DNA from: Phoebastria nigripes | Lineage: Eukaryota; Chordata; Aves; Procellariiformes; Diomedeidae | DNA length: 64,000 nucleotides | Direction: 5' to 3' | Assembly: GCA_035582835.1 (NCBI GenBank) | Contig: JAYKAV010002109.1 | Location: forward strand, 2,364,701-2,428,700 | Shown here: positions 27,394-41,700 of the stretch, piece by piece | Layout of the letters: each line of letters opens with the position of its first letter | How positions within the stretch are numbered: position 1 is the first letter of the stretch | Notes under the pieces: generated by a model | Databases searched by the model: none | Told to the model about the DNA's origin: nothing | The model's input: only the letters and a program-made list of their open reading frames with translations | Position numbers and translations under genes: made by a program

Positions 27394-27648
27394 CTGTGGC
27401 ATTAGAAGGACTTGGAGAGGAGCGTCGCAGCCGCGCTTCGCCGCCTCAAAGGGCATGTTTTGGACAGCAGCTCTGTCCTCCGTGAGGAAGAAGGAGGATG
27501 AGGAGGGGATTCCCCTCAGAGCGGCCTGCGGGACCCCCACACCAGGGACCACCACCCGCTCCTCAGAAAATGGCTGCTCCGTTGGAGGGTCAAACCTGCT
27601 GCCACAGGTAGGCCCAAGGGGGCACGGGTCTGCCCCTGAGGCCGAGGT

Positions 27649-27712
27649 GGGGCGGTGGGAGGGCAGGATGGGGGAGTGTGGCTGCGCCTGGGGAGGGGAG
27701 GGCTGGTGCGGG
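27649..27712 (+). other. two canonical G-quadruplex motifs
   Basis: Motif one, 27649-27674: runs of 4, 3, 3 and 5 G with loops of 4, 1 and 6 bases. Motif two, 27690-27712: runs of 4, 4, 3 and 3 G with loops of 1, 1 and 7 bases, and a further GGGG at 27715-27718. Both lie on the G-rich + strand of the GC-rich island and meet the usual G3+N1-7 rule. Folding is inferred from sequence only. Confidence 0.6.
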
Positions 27713-27988
27713 ACGGGGAAGGTGAAGGGTGCTGAATGGTGGAGTGGAAACGGAGGACTGACGCTCTGGGAGGAGGGCATGTTTCTGGCGATGGTGTGGG
27801 CCACTGGGCAGTACAGCTGGGAGAGAGGGTGGCAGGACGGTAGAGGAGAACAGGAATGTGAGCAAAATGGCAGGGCCTGGGGACAAGCGAGTCCCCGCTG
27901 CTCTTCCCGAGCTTCCCTGAGGCTTCCCCCTTGTGGTCTGGGATTTAGGTTTGAGGGAGGAAATTCAGGTTTGTGTCTGAGGAGGAGG

Positions 27989-28008
27989 ATGTGTATATAT
28001 ATACACAT
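27989..28008. repeat. perfect 20-bp palindrome with alternating TA core
   Basis: ATGTG followed by an alternating TATATA core and CACAT reads identically on both strands. It lies at the downstream margin of the GC-rich island, between G-rich and A-rich sequence. It could form a small cruciform or simply be a short (TA)n tract. Confidence 0.6.
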
Positions 28009-31000
28009 TAGCAGAAAGCAAGCCAACAAAGTTAAGGGCCCNAACTGTGCACAAAACGAGCAGGGAGAGCAGCGTAATGAACGGCTGTGTGGAGGAGGCT
28101 TGGACGTGGGCCTGGAGCAGGAGGATGAGCTGCTGCTGTGAGTAATGTATATGTACATGCCTATCTATTTGTATACTGTGCTAAACAGATTTATGATGGA
28201 GCCTGCTTAGGATGAAATAATTCCAGCAAGTGTTTATGTGGGATGAACGCTTGCTGACGTGAGTGTGAGTAGGACAAACAGTTGCAGTGTGCTGAGACTG
28301 AACACATATTTGTGCAAATATGTGTGAACGAGATACTGCTGCTGTTTTCCAAATATTGATGAGGAGCTGCTAAAATCATAGTAGTCAGTCACATTGCTTT
28401 GTCTGTTTAGTTTCTTAAATAGAGCACAGATTGAGTAAGTACTGGCTGTTAAACAAAAACGAAACCCACACTCCCTTCTAACCTCATCTGCACCTTGATT
28501 TCCTACTATAATCTTCTTCCCAGCAGTTTTATACACCTTCTTCCAAAAGGAGCAGCTCACTGAAGTAGTTGTAATTTCTCCCTTGGATATTATTGGCTAA
28601 AAATATACCTGTATTCAGCCCTAGTATATTTGGTATGTGTCTGTTTGTTCATATATCAAGTATGAATAACTCCATAATTATCTAATGGCCTAAGAGAATG
28701 TAATGCAATAAAATTCCAAATCACATTTTAAATTCCATATTTGTTGTAAATTTGTGTGTATGTAATTTTCTAGAAAATTATGAGGTATGTTCAAGTTAAA
28801 TTCACATTTTTTTAGCTGTTGAGGAAAGCACTAGTCCATTATTTTCCATTCCTTTTCTAGTTCCTTACAATCTATATGCACTGCAGTTAAGCTTTTGTGA
28901 TAAATAGCTCTGCAGAGAGTAAAAGCTTGCTCATTTTCTTTGATTTCATCTGCAATCACCTCACAGTTATTCAGGCTGCAGGTGCAGAAACATGGAGCTG
29001 GTTCCCCTTGAGCTGTGTGGGCGTGAAAGTGGAGTAGCTGTACTTGATGCAATGCTGCGATACGTGGCTTTCGTGACTTAGGTCAGTGCTCGCTGTGGGA
29101 TCTCTGCCTTTGCAGTCCACGGCGTTCCTGATTCTTCAGTGCTCTCTGCAGTTTAATATGCATGTGTTTGTGTAACTACTGATTTTTTGCTTCATTTGTG
29201 TTACCAGAACTCTCAATTACTTTGGGTAATTGAAAGGTGATTACGTTTGGTGTTCTGGCAACTTGGTGTGATTTTGGAACAGATTTTACAGTCATTTTCC
29301 CCTGGAAAACTAGTGACAGTTCTTGCAAATATAGGAGCTGTTGTAGAAGGTTTGAGGGAATTGAGCTAGAACCTCTGTCAGAAACAGGTTGGCAGCTTAG
29401 TTTCAACCTATATTTCAATTTCACTGTTTAGCTCAGATAAATTTTAATCAGGTTCAGTCAATGCACGTTGCTATTTTTGCTTCACAAATAGGTTCTTGCT
29501 TCCAAGACAGTATTTTTTCCTTAAAAAGAAATTAAATATACTTTAAACATCAGAATTTAGGCAACAGTCATGTAGAAAAACAAATATTTTTAAAAGTGAG
29601 TTGGATATTAATAGTCAGACCTGAATCTCTTTTTAACTGTAACAAGTAGTATAGATGTTCCAGGACTGACTCATACTTTGTATGCTTGCCAAGAATGACG
29701 TGAGTAAATATATCCCAAAGCCAGCTCTTTTTCAGTAGACTATTGTTAACTGGCATTTGATATATTATAGCAGCATTCATCACAGCTCTTCAGATAAGGT
29801 TCAGTCAGGAGTCCAGTTATATTTGTTATTTTTCTTTTTTTTTTTTTCCCTTTTTTTTTTCCGGACTGTCTCATTCAGCTTTGTTTACAAACTGGAGCAC
29901 TTGGCATGAAATAAAACAGTGCCATGAAATTTCAGGAAAACGTTGTTATTATAGATATCCACTTAAAGTGTACATGTTTTAGCATTTTTTCAGCCTATAT
30001 ACCTCAGTAGTAGTGAGTTTTTGAAGCTGTGAATGCCATAGAGATTGAAAATATGTTTACTTCATATTTAAGATCCAGAAGATAATTCAGGAGCACTTGT
30101 ACTACTATTCTTAGATGTACTTGGTTTCCAGGAGCTAATCCTGGGGTGGGATTTAAAACAAGGGCTGAGTAAGAAGCTAGGCTACTACTTCACAGAGGCT
30201 TTGGGGGCAAAATGAATGAAGTTGCATGTTTTAAGTTCTATTCGTTACGTGGAAGTAAAACCAAAGCCACATACCTGAAAGCTTTTATTGTTAGAGAATT
30301 TCTAAAAGATTTTCTAAATTCAGAATTTCTAAAAGACTTCAGTTACAGCTTCAACATTCCTAGCATATTGTAGGCAATACAACGCTTTAGTAATTTTTTA
30401 GGTAAATTATTCATACAATGTCACTAAAAAGTATTTGTTGACAAAATGAAAGCAAGACCTTTGTAATTTCGGTTCGGGATTATAATATATATATTTTGTG
30501 TAATTTGAAAACAAGCAGTGTTTTTATTTTAAGCAATTATTAAATGTAACAAAATTGGCAACAGAATGCCAGCATGTGAAAATAAAGTGTTTGAATCCTA
30601 TATGTAATTCTTCTAAAATTCAGTTGTTATTTCCTAAGATGGTAAATCCTACCGAACGCTGCAAACCATGATGTCAGTTTCTGACTCCCACAGTTACTAC
30701 AGCAGGTTTTCAGATCTCCGGGCACCAGACAAGGAGCTCTTCTTTGAATCTCAAAAGAGATAGCTTTACAGCAGAGATGTGCCTTGAAGCTGGAACATTT
30801 ATTCATGGATCAATGGGTGGCATTGCTTGAGAGAAGCTAGCAGCCTTGCAGTCTTATTCCTGTCACTATGTTTTGATGTTAGACTGGAGGAGATTTGTCT
30901 AACACTTGAAAGGAGTCTTGGGATGGGAAAAAAAAGGGAAATGAGATCAAACAAAGGCCTGATTATATGTTGTTTAAAAAGGAGCTTCCAGGGCATATAT

Positions 31001-34000
31001 ATAGCAGTTTTTAAATATTAATCTTATACCCGTTATTTTTCTGTGTAAGTAAAAAGATTATACTTCGATAAGTAAACAAACAAGTAATGGTCAAAATGAG
31101 CAAGGTGGAGGCCTGATAGGCAAGCTATTAATTCGATATTCATGTGGGGGAAAAAAAAGGCTATTTTACCATATGCCTTGGAATTTCAAAGGAACACATT
31201 ACATTGGCCCAGTTTACATCCTGGTTAGAGGTGTAAGTTGTTCCTCTTTATAGGAACAACATTATCCGGATGTAATGTTTTTGTTACTCTGCTATAGAAA
31301 GAGGAATATGGAACTCAAGTGCGAGTACTTTTATAAGAAAATAACCTACTCAGGGGCTTGTACCAGTAGAAGTGTTTCCAGCATAAAATCATGCTTTTTG
31401 CTGAAATTGGTACATTAACGCAAAAGCTGTGTCTGTATCAGAGCACGTGCCAGCAGTCCTGCCAAGAATTTATACTGGGATATTTTTTATTGGAGAAAGT
31501 GTATAACAAATAACTGGACAGATTTGGTCCGCAAATATTCACTGATAATAGGTCTGAATGAGGGTTATATAGGATTTAAATGTTGCTCAGAAAGTATTTC
31601 CAGATTTTACTGTGGTGAAAATCTTCCAACTGTAACACAAGGCAGTACTCTCTTACTGAACCTCTAACCATGCTGCTCAGAGAAATAGCTCTTACAAATC
31701 AATCTTAAATGGTCTACAAACTGTAAAGCTAAAATAGATAAAATAGACAAATTTAACACTTTAAAATGCTATAAAGAGTGTTGTTGATGATATCTACTTC
31801 TGATCATTTCAGCTTGAACATACTGTTTTTCTAAGACCAGTCTTGGCCTTAGGGATTGCTTTTGTCTTTTTTTAGTTATTTTAAAAAATGTTCTTGTTTT
31901 GGTTTTTAGCATTCAGAAAGGAATCAGTGTAATGTAAATAAATGAAATGTCTGTACTGAAAACTGCAGCATAGTGCACACAAATCCAAAATAACTTCAGA
32001 TAAATCGGCAGCCAGCAAAGTTAACTGACCCTCAACAACCAGGTTGGTTCTGTTGTTCTAGAGCGTTTTTAAGCTCACTCATTTTATTTCTAGGCTACAT
32101 TGCAGACATCAGTGCAACAATTTCCAGAAATACATTAATTATGAACATACACATGTAGGGAATTAAGACTGCAGCCTTGATTTCTTTAGTCCTGAAGTAC
32201 AGTTCTCTACCACTTGAAGTAGAGGAAAGTTTTGTTACCTTACGGTGGTAGTAATTTTACATCTTCCCTATGGATTGATCTCTTGGGAGTAATTTCACTT
32301 TTTATAATCACAAAGTCATTGCATTCCTCTATGGCCACTTTTTGCTTCAGCCCTAAAGAGTGACTACAAGCTCATAGAGTCCTAGTAGTAATGTTGTTCC
32401 AGTCTTGCCACTGTGAAAAAAGAAGGTATATAGTCTCCCATGTGGAATGAAAAATTAGTTTGAACAGCATGATGGTAACAAGCTTCTCTTTCTTATTTGC
32501 TTGGCATCTTATTCGTATGTTTTTGCAGTCATATCTAACAGTACAAAAACCATTTTAATTATTCAAGAGGTTCAGTGAATGCTAAGAGACTCAATCAAAT
32601 CTAGGTTTGGAAGCCTAAAACTTTTTTTTTTTTAATATTGAGAACCAAATGTATCCAGTGATTAGCATTCAGTGATTAGCACTTTATAAAATTTCCTAGT
32701 TTTACAGCATAAGCAGTTATGTCCAATTTATTCCTTCATAGTAAATAAGGATCGCCACATTGGCTCAGAAATTAAATACATAAAGCTGAGCAAAACTCAT
32801 TCCCAAACGGCAAACAACTTTATTCCTGCTGATTTTTTTTGTGGGGGATATTTTGGGGGAAGGAAGAAGGGGAATAATCTGCAATGCACTCAGTGAAGGA
32901 TCATTTAGCTGAACATAAATATATACTTTGTGCTGCTTGATACATACAGCAACAGTCCCAGATGACAAACCTGTTTTAAAACATTAACTGATAGTTAGAA
33001 GCTTTGTCGAGTAGGACTCTGAATGACAGATGCTGACCTATATATTTTCTGAAAGAGCTCTAAAACTTGCTCCCAGTTAGTAGATGCCTTAATGGCTTTG
33101 TGATTCTAGGAGTTATTCATGCTCCAGTTTTTTCCTCTGTGTTCATGCCAGCAGTGTAGCACTAGTATTCTCTGAAGGGGGTTTTGAACAACAAAATTTG
33201 TATAAATGTAGGTGTGTTTGAAGCAGAGCTCTATTACAAGACCTTAAACAGGAGGAAATATGTANTCTTTATCTGGTTTTTTAGTTTCTCAATAGATATA
33301 AACCAAGTGAAGCCAAAATTTAATTTCTATTTTCATGGATTATGGTATTTTCTCTCTAAATATATTAAAGTAACTAGGGAAAGGGTTGAGTTTTGAGTAG
33401 TTATGCAATTGTTCCAGTTGGTATTTTTATAGAGATAATTACAGAGAAATTCTAAATGAAATGTAACTTTTCCCTAATCTCTTTTTTTACTTTTAGCTTC
33501 TTATTTGAGCAAATTTTCAGACTATGTTAAAATAGCTTGAAACCAAACAAAAAAATGTAAATTGTAAAGTACATTGCCCACCATTTCAGATATGTGTTGG
33601 CTTGAATCTGAAAGGCTAGAAAGGGGCATGAGCAGGTATTTGCTCATTTTAATGCATTTTCTGAAAGCGGACTTATCCAGAACATAAAATATGAATTAAA
33701 AAAATTTACTAAGATATGCAGCATATCAAGTAAATAGTTCTATTCCTCCATGTTTTTTTAATTCAAGCCATTTCTGGCAAAGCTATGGAAAACTGCTGTT
33801 TTGTTAAGGAAAGCAAATTACTTGGGCAGTTGTTGAAGGAAAAACAAATGACAATTAATACTGTTAAAAAGCAGTTTTTATAGTGTTAAAACTCAAAAAT
33901 CAGTCTTGCTGAAAGTATTACTGGCTGAATAAGACTTTTTTTTTTTTTTTTTTGGTTAAAAGAGATTCATATGTTTTCATTATTATCTGAATAATAGCAT

Positions 34001-35710
34001 GAATAGCATGTGGAATCAGAATNAAGGAAAATAAACCTAGCAACCATTGCATGTTTTTGCCCCCAAAGAGAAAATATTCCTGAACTACATTTATTTGCTA
34101 CATTTTTTCTACATACCTATAATGTATTTTAACCAATATGAACTAGTATTCATGCTATACATTGTTTGTTTCTCCTGCCTGCTGATATGGTGCTTAATTT
34201 TTTCAGACTGTTTATCTGTAAAGCATGTAGTGTGGATCGTATTTGTCAGGACTGAATGTAGGATTATGTATTTATTGCTACTGGAAAAAACCATGTATTT
34301 CTTTTGCTGATAACACTTTTAGTTGTAGCCATCAGGCAGTCTGTTCCCAATTTGGAAGTGTTGCTAGTTAAAAACTTGTGTTTAAAGATGCCTTCACTGC
34401 TTCCACTTTAGAAGTTGGGATAGAAACCTTCTCACTCTATAAACGTAAGAGTCTTTGAGGTGCATGTAGACTTATTTACTATACCTCTTCATTTTTAAAT
34501 AAAATTTTAGGATATAAAGTTTTATCTTTGCACATTTTTATCATTGGCCTGATTAACAGAAATTATTGAGTACCCTGTGGAAATAGAAAAATCAAATGTT
34601 TTAATTTTGTTGTGGTAAATTATCTACTTTGACTTAAAAGCAGAATAAAATGGTTGTAAAAAACGGGTTACCTTAAGGAAAATCTCTTTTAGCGTTTTGT
34701 AGTGTGTAAGTTATACAATGCTATATTTTCACATAACAAAATAATTGAATTATTTAATGATTAATTAATACATACCAGTGCATGGCATTTACAGTCCATA
34801 CGTTCCCTTGTTTCTGGTCAAGATGTGAGAACTGGAAAGGTGAATAATCTTGAAAAAAATATCATTCCTAACATATAAGAGGTGATGCATGCATTTTTAT
34901 TTAATTGTGCATAAATACAGCAAATAGTAATCATTAATAGAGTAATTGCCAATTTAATGTTCATAGCTGGGCCCCTTCTGAAGGGGTCTGTGAATAGGAA
35001 GGTANTCAGGCTGACTTCAAGTTCTCCTTTTTAAAGAAAAGCAAGCCTGTTGTCAATATGCTTAAATTTACCATGCAGCTTTGGAATTTTTTCAGAATGT
35101 AGAAAAGAAATTGAAATCACTGTGATAGTGTGAAGACTCTGGGCAACGTGATAATTTCAGAGGATTTGTGGGATCTACACAAAGGATCAGATGAAGGTAG
35201 AAGTGGGGAATTGGAGTCAGATATAATGAAAGAATATAGGAATAAGTAGCTTTTTTACAAGGCTAATGGGAAGTTATGAGTGAAAATAGCAAAATAGTAT
35301 AGGGAACTTTGGCATCTTTTCAAAAACAGAGAAAGACAGGGGTCCTATGTAATTGATTTTTCATGGCTGCATTAAATACCATTTTGGTTCTGACTTACTG
35401 CCTGATTGCATGGCCAGCAGACATCTGCAGACAATTTTGGCAAATTCTACTGACATTTGTGTCCCATATCTGAGGAATTCTGCTGGACATTAGTTTTAAT
35501 GCACAAGCTGTAAAGCATTATACTTTGGAGAATTCTATGATTATGTTTATGCAACACTTCCCTCCAAAATAAGGAGCACTATGTATAATTTACCAAGTGC
35601 CTCATTAGATATTATATTACTTTTTTCTGTGCTTATTCAGACATGGAACTGAGCTTTGATTTGTTTTGAATACAGTAAATTCTTTCATTTTCCTGCTGAG
35701 ATATTGACTA

Positions 35711-35751
35711 TTTATTTTTTTTTTAGATTTTTTTTTTTTTTTTTTTTTTTT
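35711..35751. repeat. poly-T tract
   Basis: Forty-one bases, T except for A/G interruptions at 35714 and 35725-35727, followed by AAAAAG. Could be the remnant of a retroposed poly-A tail on the minus strand, but no element body was recognised next to it. Other T runs of this kind are at 29829-29861 and 33936-33953. Confidence 0.9.
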
Positions 35752-38700
35752 AAAAAGTTGACATGAAGTTAGCTTTAGGGATGTGGCTATGAGTATTTCA
35801 CATGAATGAAATAAGCCGGTTTTAGATCTCTCTGTTAACAAGAAAATGTATTCAGGAAGTATAAATAATGAGCTTGCTAATAATATAACAGGAAGCTGAT
35901 TCTCAGGTTGATGTACCCACTTCTATTAAAAGTTTGAATATAATTTTTGAAATCCTGTTTAATTATGAAAGATGACATGCTAATGATAAAATCCTCCTAT
36001 CAGATCAGCTGGAGAAATGTCAGATGTAATAGAAATGGATTGACCTTTCTCAGGTGCAGACTTTTGTCTCCATTATGTGGTTCTGCCTGATCTCCTTTTT
36101 TGAGAGGATAAATTCAGGTAGCTCTTCTCCAAAGCTGTGATCATTCTTTGGTAATCATGAGAACTGCCCAGGTGTTACGTCTTTAACTACTACGTGGTTG
36201 CTTAGCTAGACTTAAACCAGAGTATATAGGAGCTTAGAGTACCAAGCCCTAAACATTTATATTACAGAAATTTTTATTTTTAAGCTGGTTTAAGCACAAA
36301 ACTACTTTTGGTTCTAAAACAGATATTTTGTAAAGCAATGCCAGAGATTTTTTTCTTATGTAATATTTTTTGAAAATACCTGTTTCATTTCCAGTAGAGC
36401 ACTACATATATATGACCATAAAGATTGTACCGGTTAGTTTGAGGCCACTCGGGAATGCGTTTTGTTTTCAGTGGACGCTCAGATGAGTTCATAAANAGGA
36501 GGCCTCTGCTACATGTTCTCTGAGCAGAAGCATATATAGTTCTTGTGATGTTTAAAGAAGAAAACAGGTATGTCATGTTAAGTCTTATATGTGATATTTA
36601 CTAGAATTTTCCGTTTCAAATGCTTTTAGTTATTTTTGATAGTCCTAGCTGATGAATAAGGTAAAGTCGTTCTAGAAATATTTTGGAAAAACTATGAAAA
36701 TATCAGTTTATTTTTGGTTAAACACAACATCAGAGTTGAGTACTTTTACAGGGTCTGGATGGATTTTGATCATTTTAATGCATACAAATAATACATAATT
36801 TATTCTTCTTTACAATTACTTTGTATCTCTTCAGTTTTAAAAGTGTTTTTTTTTTTTTCCAATATACATAATTTCACATATTTCTGTGGAAAAATCAGTT
36901 CCATAATTTTTGAGGTGTGAAATGGATAAATGTTCCTGATCACTGTGTTTTAGACTTGTGTATGGTAGTTGTAAATGCATTATCTACTAGTATCCTTAAG
37001 TAAGAATCNAGCCTTAATAATACCTTAAAATCATCTGGTATTGCATTTCAAAAAACTCCTAAACTTTCAGTTCTCTGTCTAAATAAAGTTCTCTGCTGCT
37101 TTGTACTTCAGTGACAGCATGCCATATTAATTAACTTTTACTCATCACTGCTAAGTATGGGTTTGTAAGATCTGTTCTTTTGATCATATATGATAACTCT
37201 TTGATGTTACTGAAACTTCAGGGTTTGTAGAGAAGATATTTTAAGTAACAACTTAGAAACTTAAGTACCATTGAGAATGCCAGTTTTCAAACCAGAGTGT
37301 CTGCTGATTTAATTAGAAATAGAGACTTCATTTTACCCTGGACTATATATCACTTGCATCAGAATGTCCTTACTAGCTCAATAACCTGTTCAGCATCCAA
37401 TTCTGTGTAGGAGCATTTTGCTTTGTTTTGAGGGTTTGTTTTTCCTTTAAGAACATGAGTGTTCCTTACAGTTAAAGTCATTTACTGTGGGAGTTTTCTG
37501 GTTCATATCACAGTTAGTAGCAAGAAAGGGGTTAGTAAATTTTGGTTGAAATATGAAACACTTAGCTAGTGCCCTTCTCAGATATTTGCCATTATTGTTT
37601 TAGATTGCATGATGGAAGTTTTATTGTAACTTTCCTTTAAATTTTGGATTAAGCTTNGTTTTTGTGTGTGTGTTTGAAAGGGGATTAAAGCTCTGATTCA
37701 TTATTGTGTTTGTTGGTGCTTATGAAAGGTCAACTCTAAATATCTCACTAATCCATTGCAGTCTTCTAGCTGATATATGGTCTCTCTAGAACACCACAGC
37801 TCTTTAATGCATTTCATTATTTGGGGAAATCCCTTTTGAAGATATGGAACTCAATACCAAGTTCACCGTAGCATGTGCTGAGTATCCTTGTCCATGTACA
37901 CCTTTTGCTGAAGCCTTAGGCATCTGTGATATTGTATGCAACTGGTCTTATTGGTTCTGTTGTTATTTCATAAAACCTTAGTCTTTACCTACTGTTAGCC
38001 TCCTGAGAAAAATATCTGAAAGTCTCAGCTACTTTAGAGCAGAAAACTGTCATTCACTATTCACTGGTTGGTTTTGGGTGGGGGTTTTTTGGTAACTGGT
38101 TCATTACCTTGGAATGTAAGTGCTAATTATATCAAAGGCAAAACAGGGTGGTAAAGAGAATATAAACATGAGGAGGAAGCATCAGTGTGTAAGATGATAA
38201 TAGAAAGCACAGCCACAAAAAAAATCCTTTTTTATAGACAGTAGGCCTACATTTAGAATTTCATAGTTGTATATGATGTCTGAAAAGTCAGATGGTTTCG
38301 TATTTTCTGCTACTGTGTTTTTAGGGCTTGATCTTATGCTTGTTTTAGTTGGTGGCAAATTTTCCTTCTAACGTCAGTGGGACCAAATACAGCATATAGA
38401 GGTATTAGATACTGTATTTGATCCCAAACAAAACTGCCTGCAAATATTTACTTTGGATTTTTTTGTACAGGGTTTTCCTATTCATTATTGCATTTTTATT
38501 TTGTTGGCAAATATGCACAATTTATGTTTTTAGCACCAAGGCTATGCATTTGAAATTAAATGGATGAACAAAGAAGGTACAGCAATGAGACTTTGAGAAG
38601 ACTGGGGTTATAACTGGGGACAGTCAAAGAATTCAGCTAAAGAGAATGAGCAAGCAGCCTTTCCAGCTTTTTGTCTTTTATTTAGACAATTTGGATTTAT

Positions 38701-41700
38701 TTTAAGTAATATCTGCCAATGAAGTTTGGGTTTGTATTTTTTTNTGTGTGTGTTGCAGCTTAAATAATGTTAGTACTGCTTGTTTTTATATGCTTTTCTG
38801 CATCTTAGTTATGACATAATGGTGATTTTTACAGATGATGATATTTGAGGTGGAGATTATGATTGTTGATGCTTTAATTAAGGAGCTTGGATAGTAAACA
38901 ATTTTCTCACATACAAAAACTTAATCACTCATGTTTTCACACAATATTAAACTTAATAGGTATTATTTAATTAAATGGAGTAATTAGTTCCATAATTCAA
39001 AACTCAAAATTTAGCTGTTTAACAAAAATCATCAACCCTCTCAGTAACAAAAGTGTAGCTATATTCCATTTTTGTCATATTTAGTACTTATTGTAATGCA
39101 TAGATTTTTAGCATGGACATGAAGAAATATCTGCTGAAGAGCAAAGATCATCATTTTACTGCTCAGTGAACACATAAAATACAGTTTCATATATGTTCAG
39201 ATGAATCTAATTAAAGTTAGATTAATAAATTCAGATTAATCCAATTCAATAGGTCCCCATCTCCATAATGGTGCTAGTAACAACTTAATGTAGGGTTTGC
39301 TGTGAAAGGAATCACTGTGCTAAAAATGCCTCTCCCCCCTCCTTTTCTTTCTACAGGGTTAATTTTAAGCTAGATCATGTCTTTAATCCTGTTTACAACA
39401 TGGCTTTATGCATACTCTTACCAGCTCAACAGATGGCTCATGAATCCTGCAAAGAGGGCAGGGACCTTTTTGAGTGATTTTGCTGATGGAAGGGAAAAAG
39501 TTGCATAGAATGCCTTGGAGGAAATATCTCTCGGAGCATTTAAATTCATGGTATAACAATACCAGTTGGGAGAAAAAAATGTTCTTTTTTTATTGTGTAT
39601 TTGAATTGTGGGACTATAGATAGCAATGTGCAACCCAGGCTTGTACAGATCCCCAGCTGTTGGGGCAAGTGGCTAGTATAGCATAAACCTGTAAGAAAGG
39701 CAAGAGAACTGACTCAAATAATAAAATATCAAACAGCTTTTTTAATCCTAAACTTCTTGTGTGGATAGATTAGTATGGTCTGTACATGCCTCTGAAACTT
39801 TTAAAGTACAGCAGAATTTGCTTTGATCTCATACCACTGTAACGTTTGCTGCTTTTTGCCAATGATGTGAATTGCCTTGCATAGTTCTGCTTGTCAGCTT
39901 GATTTCTGCAGAATACCTGCAGCCTTAATTAGAGCAAAGTCAACATATTTTTAAGAACTCTGAATTCTGTAAAATTTTGTGCTTCATCAGCAAATGAAAA
40001 TTCAAATTACAGTCTGTTTTTAAAAATCAAGCTAACCTGATAGAAAACTCTCTTTCAAAGTGCTCTAAAACTACATCACTCTAAGCAAATACTGGATTTA
40101 TAGCAATCTACTTGATTTAAAAAAACCGGAAAACAAATAAAAACCCTAAACTAAAACCAACTCCCTCCCCCCAAAAAAACTGTTTCCCCATTCTGGATTC
40201 TTGAAACAATTGTTCATCATTTCAGTCTCAAGGAAGTCTTGTTTAAGTGGGAGATAAAAATGTTCCAAGGATCTTAGAAAAAATCCAGATTATATTGGAA
40301 AGCAGTGAAGAGAGTATTGTTATTGTAATGCTAAGAGAATCTTAAGTCCACACACACGGACTTTAACACTACGATGATTTATAAAACCTTATTCTCTTAC
40401 TGTTATTTTTCCTTTCCTCCCCTCTTTCATTTGTTTCTTCAAAAATAAATCACAGAGTATATTGAATAGAGGCCAGATTGTTCAGATTCTTTATCCATAT
40501 AACATTATAAAATATGCTAAATGGGAGCATATCTACATGGACACTAAAAACCCATGGTCTGGTTGTATATAAACAGCGTAAGCACATTGCTCAGAGTCCA
40601 AATACTTATTCTGGCACTTGAAAATTATCTAAATTGGTAGTGATAAATATGGTGGAGTAATACAGTCCCTCTAATGTTCCCCTTCTCAAGCCAGAAAGCT
40701 GCTTTTTGACATTTAAGACTCCTGCAGGGTTTATCTAACTACCTTAGTGTGCTGTGTGTTTTGCACAGTTCAGAGCCTACTACCCAAGGCAAGATTTTTA
40801 TTTACATGGAATAGCATTGCTGAAAGTGTAGCTTAGGATCAAGAAAAAGACTGAATCTTAAGTCAGGGAAGAAAAAGTGAAGATTCTTGATTGAGCAAGG
40901 TAATGTTCATAAAAATAAAATCAGAACCCCACAGAACCTATAGAGCACTAGTGAAAGCACAGCAATTGCTGCTTGGCTCTTTTCTTATACACCTGGTATA
41001 TTCTCCATCTTCTTTTGGTTTTTCCCACTCTTAGTTTTCTAAATTTTTTTTCCTAAGGCTTGCAGCAGTTGACTTTATCTTCTTGCAGATCTGCAGTGAG
41101 AAAAACTGAAACTAGAAACTACACATAGTATTTGAAATTAGTAATAGTGGTAATAAAATAATAATTATGTGATCAATAAATTATGAAAGCTACAGCTGAT
41201 GGAATAACAACTCCAGTAATGGTATTCTGAGGTAAGGTAAGGTTCGTATGCTACATAAAATCTGGTACCCATTTGCAAAATACTGTGCTTAGTAACTTAT
41301 TTTACTAAAGCAGAATTTTCCAGAAAGGTACATTTGAAAATACTAACAAACAGAATATCCATCACTTCTCCAGGGTGCTTGTTCTTCTGTTTAATAACAT
41401 TCACTGATGGGTTTTCAGTGTTCTGTTGTTTGTTTGTTTGTTAAGGGAGCTAATTTCCATCTTTTTGTCTGGCTTTAACTTTCAACCAGTCTTTCACTGT
41501 TAAATTAAAGTTCTTCAGTTCCTGATATTTTCTTTCTTTCAACAGGTACTAATAAATTGTAGCTGTATCACTTAAGCCTTATTTTTGATAAGTTAAATGA
41601 ATTGAGGAGATCATCTCATGATGTTCCTCTAAATCCTGTACCACTTTTATGCATCCGCTCTGATTTTTTTTTTTTTTTAAACATCCTAAAATTGTAGGCA

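Larger units (their letters stand above)
27240..28140 (+). promoter_or_regulatory. GC-rich, CpG-containing island with strong G-skew; putative promoter
   Basis: This is the only long GC-rich block in otherwise AT-rich DNA. CpGs cluster at 27420-27560 (for example GCGTCGCAGCCGCGCTTCGCCG). Downstream of about 27470 the + strand is far richer in G than C, a skew often seen downstream of start sites in R-loop-forming promoters, which would favour + transcription. A usable + donor (CCACAG|GTAGGC) follows 27606. The candidate minus-strand exons begin at its left edge, so a divergent promoter is possible. Both strands are open for about 255-270 codons here, but this reflects few stop codons in GC-rich DNA: the products are low-complexity (Pro/Ser-rich or Gly/Trp-rich). 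No TATA box was identified. Confidence 0.45.

Noticed and set aside
27329..28158. Overlapping ORFs of 270 codons (+) and 255 codons (-)
   Set aside because: Both arise because GC-rich DNA has few stop codons. The products are low-complexity (Gly/Trp/Glu-rich or Pro/Ser/His-rich), and the two strands cannot both be explained by real genes.
28525..28601. Plus-strand frame VLYTFFQKEQLTEVVVISPL after a strong acceptor, with AATAAA near 28707
   Set aside because: Could be the end of a + strand transcript from the island, but its phase does not match the 27606 donor in the island's open frame, and 25 open codons are not significant.
34047..34310. 87-codon hydrophobic plus-strand ORF
   Set aside because: Composition (Tyr, Phe, Ile, Leu, Cys) is what AT-rich noise gives; the antisense strand is also open.
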